Source of the DNA: CAVZLD01 sp964522605
Lineage (GTDB): Bacteria > Planctomycetota > Planctomycetia > Pirellulales > Pirellulaceae
Direction: 5' to 3'
DNA length: 25,022 nucleotides
Assembly: GCA_964522605.1 (NCBI GenBank)
Contig: CAZFWV010000065.1
Span: forward strand, 1-25,022
Shown here: positions 7,589-15,183 of the stretch, in pieces
How positions within the stretch are numbered: the first letter of the stretch is position 1
Layout of the letters: every line of letters starts with the position of its first letter
The notes under the pieces: generated by a model
Seen by the model: the letters and a program-made list of their open reading frames with translations, nothing else
Database searches by the model: none
What the model was told of the DNA's origin: nothing
Translations under genes and position numbers: made by a program

Positions 7589-8656
7589 ATGGCCAAAGCT
7601 ACCTATCAGAGCGCCGGAGTCGATCTGGAAGTCTACCAGCAGTCCATGGCGCGATTGCCACGGTTGATGCACCGCACGTTCACTCCCCGCGTCATGCGGC
7701 TGGATGGCGGATTCGCGGGATTATTTCGCCTGGATTTTCAGAGTCCACTCTTTCGCCGCCAATATCAGGATCCCGTTCTTGTTGCCTGCACCGACGGAGT
7801 GGGAACCAAACTGAAAGTGGCGGCGTTGGCGAATGTCCACAATACCGTCGGCATCGATCTCGTCGCGATGAGCGTGAACGACGCGATCTGTTGCGGGGCG
7901 GAACCGCTGCTATTCCTTGACTACGTCGCCATGTCGCATGATGACCCCGACCGGTTGGAGCAGATCGTGGAGGGAATCAGTCAGGGATGTCTGGATGCCG
8001 ATTGCGCGTTGCTCGGCGGTGAAACCGCCATTATGCCGGATCTCTACGCACCCGGTGACTACGACCTGGCAGGCTTCTGCGTGGGAGTTGTCGAACGGTC
8101 TCAACTGATCACGGGCCAGGCCATCGACGTGGGAGATCAAGTGCTGGGGATCGCATCCAGTGGCCTACATTCCAATGGATACAGCCTGGTGCGCAAGGTC
8201 GTCTTCGACATCGCGGGTCTCCGTCTGCAAGACCAGGTTCCCGAACTGGGACAATCGGTACAGCAGACGCTGCTCGAACCCACACGCATCTACACGCGCG
8301 CGGTCCGCCGGATTCTGACGCATTACAAGGTGAAGAGTGTGGTCCACGGGATTGCACACATTACCGGCGGCGGACTGCAGGAAAACCTCGAGCGGATCGT
8401 ACCCGCACACGTTGACGTGCAAGTCGACGCGAACTCTTGGCCCGTCCTTCCGGTCTTCTCCTGGCTTCAACGCCTCGGCGAGATTGAACAGGACGAAATG
8501 CGACGCGTCTTCAATATGGGACTGGGACTCGTGCTGGTCGTCAGTCCCTTTTACGCAAACCGGATTCAGCAGCTCATCGAGGAATCCGGCTACGCATGCT
8601 ATCCGATCGGCCAGGTTCAGCCCGGGAGCGGAAAGGTCCTGCTGACGGCTGATTGA
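7589..8656 (+). CDS. purM: Phosphoribosylformylglycinamidine cyclo-ligase (AIR synthetase)
   Basis: PurM closes the imidazole ring in purine synthesis, converting FGAM and ATP to AIR in the cytoplasm. The 355-residue protein has the N-terminal YQSAGVD motif, the ATP-binding/dimerisation segment ACTDGVGTKLKVA, VNDAICCGAEPLLFLDY, LLGGETAIMPDLY, SSGLHSNGYSLVR, and HITGGGLQENLERIVP, all classical for the family and in the usual order. Length is typical. ATG 7589 begins MAKATYQ, the expected N-terminus; the Shine-Dalgarno is weak, but the promoter at 7528-7557 is strong. The open frame to TTG 7535 would start inside the promoter and is rejected. The gene stands alone, sandwiched between two 118-bp direct repeats. 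Confidence 0.97.
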   Translation: MAKATYQSAGVDLEVYQQSMARLPRLMHRTFTPRVMRLDGGFAGLFRLDFQSPLFRRQYQDPVLVACTDGVGTKLKVAALANVHNTVGIDLVAMSVNDAICCGAEPLLFLDYVAMSHDDPDRLEQIVEGISQGCLDADCALLGGETAIMPDLYAPGDYDLAGFCVGVVERSQLITGQAIDVGDQVLGIASSGLHSNGYSLVRKVVFDIAGLRLQDQVPELGQSVQQTLLEPTRIYTRAVRRILTHYKVKSVVHGIAHITGGGLQENLERIVPAHVDVQVDANSWPVLPVFSWLQRLGEIEQDEMRRVFNMGLGLVLVVSPFYANRIQQLIEESGYACYPIGQVQPGSGKVLLTAD

Positions 8657-8661
8657 TCGCT

Positions 8662-8779
8662 CTGCACTGCTAACGGCGAAAATGTTGTTCTCTCGGCAAG
8701 AAATCGAGCGACCAACGGGAGCGACTCTTACCCAGGTGCGGTAGCACCCCGTTGGGTTGCGGCCCTGCCGCACTGCGAC
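8662..8779 (+). repeat. 118-bp direct repeat flanking purM, copy B
   Basis: Second copy of the 118-bp repeat, starting 5 bp after the purM stop and in the same orientation as 7404-7521. The stem GTGCGGTAG (8736-8744) with CTGCCGCAC (8765-8773) is conserved. Being directly 3' of purM, it could act as a transcript 3'-end structure. Confidence 0.9.
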
Positions 8780-9289
8780 TCCCCCAAGGCCCATTCCTCG
8801 TCGCCTGGGGCCGTCGTCATGGTTGTTGCGCACAAGTCGAGCGGGACCAAGGATCGAGAAGAGGAAACCACGGATCGAACGGATCAAGCGGATGTCCGCG
8901 GATCTGTCCGTGCTGATCCGTTTCCTCCGTCGAATCTGAGGTTACTTTTCCCCTTGTCGGTCCACCCTGAACGCGATTTCCTCTGGACCGTGACTTGATT
9001 CGGCGTCTTTCCGCGTCTTTCCGCGGCCATGCTCTCGACAGCTCCCACTGACACGTGCGTGACAATGAGGTCGCCTCGCCATTTCAGGTGCAAGCCCCTC
9101 ACGCTGCGCACCAGAGAAAAGAAAAAGAGAATGTGTCAAGTACTGAATTGTCTTGGGGACTGTTGAGCATTAGACTGGGAGGAGATTGCCGGATGAGCGG
9201 ATTTTTTGCTTTTTTCCAATAGTTCGCCCGATCGGCTGCTTGCCCGAATCACTTTTTTTGATGAGCCGAGCTCGCGGAGGTTCAGCACG
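8780..9289. other. Non-coding gap with small inverted and tandem repeats
   Basis: No gene is supported between the 118-bp repeat and the next start. An inverted repeat AACGGATCA (8878-8886) with TGATCCGTT (8914-8922) encloses a GCGGA/TCCGC mini-hairpin. Around 9003-9024 a tandem TCTTTCCGCG unit occurs twice. T-rich tracts lie near 9196-9215 and 9250-9260. These look like remnants of dispersed repeats and 5' untranslated sequence of the downstream gene. Confidence 0.6.
9148..9176 (+). promoter_or_regulatory. Possible sigma70-like promoter of the PEP-CTERM protein gene
   Basis: TTGTCT (9148-9153) and TAGACT (9171-9176) each match 4 of 6 consensus positions with an ideal 17-bp spacer. This would give a leader of about 105 nt. 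The match is modest and could be chance. Confidence 0.3.
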
Positions 9290-11212
9290 ATGAAACGACG
9301 AGATCGAGGAACGACCTTCATACTGACAACCCTGTGCATCGCTTTGCTTGGGGTCTGTGTCTCTGGTGTGAATGCGGCGGAGATTTTGTTCATAGGAGCG
9401 AATGCTGATCCAACCTTCGGCGACGATGGATTCGTGTTTGATTACCTGACCGACGAGTTGGGGCATGACGTGATCTATGTGCAAGCCTCTGCGTCAATCA
9501 CCGAAGATGCCGAAGGCGTCGATCTGATCATCCTTTCGTCCACACCGGGATCCGGCGATATGCGCGGCAAGTTCAACCAGCTCTCGACGCCGATCCTGAA
9601 CTGGGAAGAAGCGCTCATGGATGGAAACACAGCGGCCGGGAACTTCTCGATGGGACAAGGCAGCGAGAATGGTACCGCGTTGCCCGGGATCGAAATTGAG
9701 ATTCTGAATCCGAATCATCCACTCGCGGCTGGTTTGAGCGGCATCGTGGAATTCGCGGACGCGGCGATTCCGAATCCCCATATCACCGGGGCGCTCGGTC
9801 CCGGCGTGCTGGGGATTGCCGGCTTTCCTGCTCAAGCCGGCGAGGGAATCGAGTTGTCGCCTTCCACCGATGGCTTGCACCTCGGCACGAATCAGACGCA
9901 GGGAAATCCCTTCTCCGGCCTGCTTGATGAAATGGCGATCTGGGATCGAGAACTCTCGTTCACGGTCGACGCAAACCAGAATCTCACAGGAGGCGAGGTC
10001 CATACCGTTTATTCGCAAGGGATTCGAGCCCTCGGCAACGCGAATCCGGGACCCATCGGCTATTGGTCGTTTGATGATGACAGCGACGATACGATCGCCG
10101 TGGATGATAGCGGCAATGGGTTCGATGGAATCCTTGTGGGAGGCTCCTTCCTGGAAGCAGGCAGTGGACCCGAAGGCGTTGGCGGAGAGGGAGCGTTGTT
10201 GCTGTACAACGACCCGGTGCTGGGTGCGGGAAGTGTTGATGTCGAGTTGATGCAGCGACCCGGAGGAAACCTGACCTACTCGTTCTGGTTCAACGCGGAT
10301 TCGACAACGTACGGAGATGATTTCAGTGCCACGGGAGATCCTCGTGCCGATTTCTTCTACGGCGATGGTTCGGTTGTGCGACCCCACTTGAGTGCTAACC
10401 GAGGCGGACGACCGGTGGGATTGTACGTGAATGCGGATGGCGATCTGGCAACGCCGATTGAGGCCCAAACCGACACGTTCACCACCGACGAATGGCATCA
10501 CGTCTTGATTACCTGGGACGGGGACGTGGGCAGTGTCTTTGTCGATGGCAAGCTGGACAATCAGGTTCGACTCGATTCGCCGAACCAGTTCACGATCACG
10601 GCGGTCGAAGCCGGTGGTTTGCTCATGGACGGAACCGAGGCTCCTGGCCCGCGCGTGAATTTCCCCATCCAAGACACCGGCTTTGCACTGCTGACCGAAG
10701 ATGGTCTGGCGCTGTTCGATGCTGCCATCGATTGGCTACTGGGCGGTGGCACGCCCATGTTGCCGGGCGATTACGACAACAACGGAGTGCTCGACGCAGA
10801 TGACTTGGATCTGCAGGCGGCGGTGGCGATTGGCGAGTTGGAGTTTGATCCCAAGTTTGATGAAAACGGCGACACGTTCGTGGATCTTGCCGATCGTCAA
10901 ATCTGGCTGAGTGATCACAAGAAAACCTGGATGGGTGATTCCAACCTCGATTTTCAATTCAATACCGGGGATTTCGTGCAGGTATTGTCGGCGGGCAAGT
11001 ACGAAACGGGTCAGCGCGCTGGTTGGGCAGAAGGCGACTGGGACGGAAACCTGAAGTTTGACACGGGCGACTTGGTTGTGGCGTTGAGCGGGGGCGGCTA
11101 TGAGCAAGGGCTGTATCCCGACGCCGGAGTGGCTGCCGTGCCGGAACCTTCCAGCTTGGTGCTGCTGACCCTGGCACTCGGATTCCTGTGCGCGAGGCGA
11201 AGGGGCGCCTAG
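9290..11212 (+). CDS. Exported PEP-CTERM protein with split ThuA-like domain, LamG-like domain and dockerin-like module
   Basis: The 640-residue protein has a Sec signal peptide (positive MKRRDRG, hydrophobic core, cleavage near VNA-A). A ThuA/GATase-like domain starts at about residue 30 (EILFIGANADPTFGDD; later NPNHPLAAGLSG) and appears to resume near 437-490 (PRVNFPIQDTGFALL, LFDAAIDWLLGG). Between them, residues 187-245 look like the end of a LamG/ConA-like fold (GLLDEMAIWDRELS) and residues 254-435 like its beginning and middle (GYWSFDDDSDD, EWHHVLITWDG). Residues 494-600 form a dockerin-like module with four Asp/Asn-rich loops (DYDNNGVLD, DENGDTFVD, DSNLDFQFN, DWDGNLKFD). The C-terminus is a PEP-CTERM sorting signal (VPEPSS, hydrophobic helix, ARRR; 617-640). 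ATG 9290 follows CGCGGAGG at 9273-9280. Substrate and role are unknown. The stop overlaps the opposing gene's stop. Confidence 0.85.
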   Translation: MKRRDRGTTFILTTLCIALLGVCVSGVNAAEILFIGANADPTFGDDGFVFDYLTDELGHDVIYVQASASITEDAEGVDLIILSSTPGSGDMRGKFNQLSTPILNWEEALMDGNTAAGNFSMGQGSENGTALPGIEIEILNPNHPLAAGLSGIVEFADAAIPNPHITGALGPGVLGIAGFPAQAGEGIELSPSTDGLHLGTNQTQGNPFSGLLDEMAIWDRELSFTVDANQNLTGGEVHTVYSQGIRALGNANPGPIGYWSFDDDSDDTIAVDDSGNGFDGILVGGSFLEAGSGPEGVGGEGALLLYNDPVLGAGSVDVELMQRPGGNLTYSFWFNADSTTYGDDFSATGDPRADFFYGDGSVVRPHLSANRGGRPVGLYVNADGDLATPIEAQTDTFTTDEWHHVLITWDGDVGSVFVDGKLDNQVRLDSPNQFTITAVEAGGLLMDGTEAPGPRVNFPIQDTGFALLTEDGLALFDAAIDWLLGGGTPMLPGDYDNNGVLDADDLDLQAAVAIGELEFDPKFDENGDTFVDLADRQIWLSDHKKTWMGDSNLDFQFNTGDFVQVLSAGKYETGQRAGWAEGDWDGNLKFDTGDLVVALSGGGYEQGLYPDAGVAAVPEPSSLVLLTLALGFLCARRRGA

Positions 11213-14200
11213 TTCGACTCGAGGATGCTCGCGCCGAAGGTGAAGCCTCCGCCGAAGGCACATAATCCGAAGCGGTCGCCGGTCTCGGCTTCGGGCAGAA
11301 CATCCGCCAGGCACAGCGGGATGCTGGAGGACGAAGTATTTCCGTGATGGCGGATGTTGCTGTAGACGCGCGGTCGGATCCGATGCTGGATGGCGTCTAA
11401 GATTCTCTGATTTGCCTGGTGCGGTACGATCAGGTCCAGTTGGTCTACTTGAATGCCATATTGTTGGCATGCTCGATGAAGGCTCGCGATCATGGCTCGG
11501 ACGGCTTCGCTGAAGACTTTTTGTCCCTGCATCTGAATAAAGCCGTCGTGCAGTAACGGCACCGACAGGACGCCGCCCACATCGCTCTTGGCCGAGAGTT
11601 CCGGGCGATACAGACGTGCCTTGGCTTTTTCAAAATGAGCTTCGCCATACAAAATCGTTGCCGAAGCGGCGTCACCGAATAGGATCGCAGTATCGAAATC
11701 TTCAGGATCAAGCAGCGGGGAGAGCACTTCGGTCGTTACCACCAGGACGCGCGCGTGGGGGCGGCTTTGCAGGAAGTCGTAGCCGGCCTGCAAGGCGTAC
11801 AGGTACCCGGAGCAGGCGGCGTTGATGTCGAATGCCTGAACCATGGCATCCCCCTTCTGGGCCGCTAACTGATTGAGGACGCGGCAAGCCATCGAGGGGG
11901 TTACGGACGTCGGGCTGGTCGTACTGCAAATCAGCAGTTCCAGATCGTCCAGGACCAGCTGTTCCTGATCCAAGACCTGCTGGCAGGCGCGAAGCGCCAG
12001 ACTGATTGCGTCTTCGTCCGACGTCACCCACCGACGCGTTTCAATTCCCGTGCGCCGAATCACGTCGGCACTCGTTCGCGTACGCGCGGGATTGAGCAGA
12101 TCCCGATTACTGACCAGTCGCCCGCCTTCGACGGTCGCGATCGACGAGATACCGACATCGAATTGGCGGATTCCGTCATCGGCGCGAGGCAGAATCAGTC
12201 GGCCGGATTTCGGTTTGGGCCGCAGCATCGGTGTTGCCTGTTCGGCGAGCTCCTCGCTGGTGCGACCGGAGCGAACCGTCGCGCCGGGCTCACAGCGAAT
12301 CCGCGCAATGGGCTGCCCTACGGCTACCCGATCCCCGGCGGCACTGAGCAATTCCTCGACCGTTCCTTCGACCGTTGAGTTCATGTCGAAGATCGATTTC
12401 GAGGCTTCCAGCGAAGCGATGGGAGTGCCGCGTTCGATCTTTTCTCCAGGGCGGACGAACCACTGAATGATCTCGACTTGATCGTCCGCCGGACCCGAAC
12501 CGATCGCTTCAATCACGGCCGTGCCAGCTTCCGGCAACGCCGGCTCCGACCACTCCAGCTCCAGATCGAGCAACTCCGCTGCCGTGGCGAGAACCGTTCG
12601 GAAGGATGGCAACAGCTTCAACTGGTTCCCGAAGTGACACGGTACGTGCGTGTCCGGACGCGCAACACGCCGACAGGCAACCGGTACGCGCGCCTGCTCG
12701 GCAACGACGGCGAGGACTTCGGCGCCCACGCCGCACGTCTGATTGTCCTCGTGCACAACGACGAGTCGAGCTGTTTTTTCCGCAGATGACAGCACCGATC
12801 GTTGATCCCAAGGTGACAGACTGCGCAAGTCGATGATTTCGGACTCGACGCCAACCTGTTCCAATGCCTGGCCGACGCGCTCGCAGATGCGAACCGTATT
12901 GCCCCAGGCAACAAACGTAATATCACGCCCGGCGCGGACTTTCCTGGCCGGTCCAATCGGTACGAACTGCGTTTGTACGTCGTCTGAGGTTGCCAGCGTA
13001 AGGTCGTTTAATAGGGCCTTGGGGTAGAGGAACAGCGTCGGGCGGCCCGACTGAAATGCGGCATTCAACATGCCGGCTGCGTCTGCCGCCGTGGATGGCA
13101 TGAAGACGTCCAAGCCGGGGATGTGCGCCATCGTCGCCTCACCCGTCTGCGCGTGATAGGGTCCCAATCCGGGACGATATCCGCCGCACGCGGCCATGAC
13201 GATGACGGGCGCTTCCCAACGCCCCGCGGTTCGCCAATAAATCATGGCCAGCTCGGCCGCAATCTGATTGTGAGCCAGGGGCAGAAAGTCGGCGAACTGA
13301 ATGAAGGCAACGGGACGTTGTCCCGCCAGCGCGCGACCCACCGATACGCCCAAAATGGTCGACTCGGATAAGGGGGAATTCAAAACGCGACCGGGAAAAT
13401 CACGGCTCAGCCCCCGTGTGACCCCGAACACATCGCCCTTCGGGTCTTCAATATCCTCGCCGAAAAGGATCACACGCGGATCGGCCTGGAGTCGGTTGTG
13501 CAGCACGTCGCGCAGGGCTTGTCGCATGGAGATCGTTGGTTCGCCCGTTCCGCGATTTTCGCGCGATGGATGCGTCAGTTCGACCGGCAATCGCTTCTTG
13601 GCTTCGGTTTCAACGGTTGGCTCGGTGCCGGCAAAGGCGGCCTGTTCCGCGTCGGCCACCTCGCGAATGACGGACTGTCGCACAAGCTCAAGCTCCGACT
13701 CGCTGTAGCCTCGTTCCAGCAGCTGGGCTTCACACCGCTGCAGTGGATCGCCGGTTGAACGGGCACGCTGCAGGTCGTCTGAAGAGCGGTAGAGCGAATG
13801 GTCGTCGGCGCTGGTGTGACTGCTGAGTCGTTCGACGTCCAGCACGACGATCGCCGGTCGCCGCGACTCGCGCATCTCGGCGAGAATCGGCCCGAGTTGT
13901 TCGTAGGCACACTGGACATTCCGGCCATCGACACGATGGATCGGGATCCCAAAGAGCGATTCCACACCGGGAACGCTGAAGAAGGTGCGCCCCTCGGTGG
14001 CCGTGGAAATCGCCCAGCGGTTGTTTTCGATCCAGAAAAGCACAGGCAGCCCACGTCGGCCCGCTTCGCCACAGGCTTCGAGAAACTCGCCTTGCTGAGT
14101 CGTGCCGTCGCCGAGGCCGCACAGGACAATCGGTCGACTTGGCTGATGATGAATCGACTCCGCCACGCCGACTGCCTGCAATGTGTTATTGCCGACGGGC

Positions 14201-14529
14201 GTGACCATGCTCAGGACGTTGAGTTGTGGATCGCTGAAAAAGGGGCCCATGCGACGCCCCTGGGACGTCGAGCTTTGCTTGCATAGCAAGTTGTCGAAGA
14301 AACGGCGTGCAGGAATACCGCGGGCCAGCAGCAGCGCACGAGAACGATAGTGGCAGTGCAGCCAGTCGTCGGGGATCAAAAATTCCGCCACCACGGCCGA
14401 ACCTTCGTGCCCACTTCCGGAAAGCTGGAAGAAGGCCTCGCCTCGATTCGTGATTTCCTGCTCGACCTGGTCGATCCGTCGCGACAGGAACATCGTGCGG
14501 TAAAGTCTCAGGAGCTGCTCGTTTTGCAT
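11209..14529 (-). CDS. Four-domain fusion: 2-oxoacid dehydrogenase E1alpha-E1beta-lipoyl domain-ketoacyl synthase III
   Basis: This 1106-residue protein joins four parts. E1alpha (about 1-320) has the thiamine-diphosphate motif GDG (140-142) ... NN (169-170) and HTSADDHSLYRS, which matches the phosphorylation-loop region of branched-chain E1alpha. E1beta (about 335-650) has ILFGEDIEDPKGDVFGVTRG and NSPLSESTILG. A lipoyl domain (about 660-735) has K711 in EASKS as the likely lipoylated lysine. A FabH/KAS III domain (about 770-1106) has an intact Cys-His-Asn set: C906 in NAACSG, H1037 in VPHQANQ, N1064 in HHGNTSSSS, spaced as in E. coli FabH. No E2 acyltransferase catalytic domain is present. 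I infer a decarboxylating acyl-primer synthase feeding KAS III, perhaps for branched-chain lipids. The start lacks a clear Shine-Dalgarno; a 26-bp-spaced duplication of CAGCTCCTGA spans it. Confidence 0.9.
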   Translation of the reverse strand: MQNEQLLRLYRTMFLSRRIDQVEQEITNRGEAFFQLSGSGHEGSAVVAEFLIPDDWLHCHYRSRALLLARGIPARRFFDNLLCKQSSTSQGRRMGPFFSDPQLNVLSMVTPVGNNTLQAVGVAESIHHQPSRPIVLCGLGDGTTQQGEFLEACGEAGRRGLPVLFWIENNRWAISTATEGRTFFSVPGVESLFGIPIHRVDGRNVQCAYEQLGPILAEMRESRRPAIVVLDVERLSSHTSADDHSLYRSSDDLQRARSTGDPLQRCEAQLLERGYSESELELVRQSVIREVADAEQAAFAGTEPTVETEAKKRLPVELTHPSRENRGTGEPTISMRQALRDVLHNRLQADPRVILFGEDIEDPKGDVFGVTRGLSRDFPGRVLNSPLSESTILGVSVGRALAGQRPVAFIQFADFLPLAHNQIAAELAMIYWRTAGRWEAPVIVMAACGGYRPGLGPYHAQTGEATMAHIPGLDVFMPSTAADAAGMLNAAFQSGRPTLFLYPKALLNDLTLATSDDVQTQFVPIGPARKVRAGRDITFVAWGNTVRICERVGQALEQVGVESEIIDLRSLSPWDQRSVLSSAEKTARLVVVHEDNQTCGVGAEVLAVVAEQARVPVACRRVARPDTHVPCHFGNQLKLLPSFRTVLATAAELLDLELEWSEPALPEAGTAVIEAIGSGPADDQVEIIQWFVRPGEKIERGTPIASLEASKSIFDMNSTVEGTVEELLSAAGDRVAVGQPIARIRCEPGATVRSGRTSEELAEQATPMLRPKPKSGRLILPRADDGIRQFDVGISSIATVEGGRLVSNRDLLNPARTRTSADVIRRTGIETRRWVTSDEDAISLALRACQQVLDQEQLVLDDLELLICSTTSPTSVTPSMACRVLNQLAAQKGDAMVQAFDINAACSGYLYALQAGYDFLQSRPHARVLVVTTEVLSPLLDPEDFDTAILFGDAASATILYGEAHFEKAKARLYRPELSAKSDVGGVLSVPLLHDGFIQMQGQKVFSEAVRAMIASLHRACQQYGIQVDQLDLIVPHQANQRILDAIQHRIRPRVYSNIRHHGNTSSSSIPLCLADVLPEAETGDRFGLCAFGGGFTFGASILESN

Positions 14530-15183
14530 GATTCAGGAGCTGCTGGTCTGCGAGATTCGGGGTCACTCCACTGGCGGATGCGAAGCGTGGGGCGAGTTGT
14601 ACTGAATTCGATGTGCCAGGGAAATGCCAATCGGGCGGGGGCTTCCCACCCAGCCCGCCCGCCGGCCGGGGTCGGAAACGTAAACAAGAGAATCGTGGGG
14701 GGTAACGTTCCTATTGGACGGCCATGGGAAGAGGAGCCGACTTGCGACAAGTCGGCCAACGGGCACGATGGGCCGAATCGCGCCTTGGGGAACGCAAACC
14801 GTCGAGCTCGATGCACGCTGCCGTGATTCTCGCGGTGGAAAGCCAAGATCTGTGTACAGCGCATCCGCTGCTGCCGAGGCGATGCAGGGAATGCCAAAGC
14901 CGTGGCATCGGTGCAGTTTCGGACGTCTGCCAGCGTTTTTGTTGCCAGCATCGCAGGGTTGTGTGTACATTCAAGAAAGAGCTCGCGGGGCGACGTTGGC
15001 CACCTGAAATGCCCGCTAGCAAGGTGGTGCTTCTCCGAGTCTTTTCTGGCGACTGCGGATGCGGGTGGATGTTCACACCTCGAAACACACCGTCCGCGCG
15101 CTCCCAACGGGCCATCCGCGACTGTTTTGATTTTGGCTTCGATTTCGATTGATCTGTTCCCCAGTTCGCCCAGGAATTGCAGT
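14530..15183. other. Divergent intergenic region with a GC-rich hairpin
   Basis: The 654-bp gap between the divergently transcribed fusion gene and the lamin-tail protein gene holds no supported gene. The strongest structure is a hairpin with arms CGGGCGGG (14632-14639) and CCCGCCCG (14654-14661), about 100 nt upstream of the fusion-gene start, so in its leader or promoter region. A plus-strand frame at 14724-15152 is cysteine-rich but has no recognisable domain. Promoters for both genes are expected here; I saw no convincing hexamers. Confidence 0.5.

Noticed and set aside
7024..7596. A 190-codon minus-strand frame as an intact gene
   Set aside because: It runs through the purM promoter, the 118-bp repeat and REP-like copy 1; only its downstream third looks protein-like and is reported as a possible remnant.
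9170..9215. A sigma54-type (-24/-12) promoter before the PEP-CTERM gene
   Set aside because: PEP-CTERM genes in some bacteria use such promoters, but no GG-N10-GC pair with the right spacing is present.
14724..15152. A 142-codon cysteine-rich plus-strand frame in the divergent spacer
   Set aside because: No signal peptide, domain or regular cysteine spacing, no good ribosome site, and several alternative frames of similar length occur in the same GC-rich stretch.
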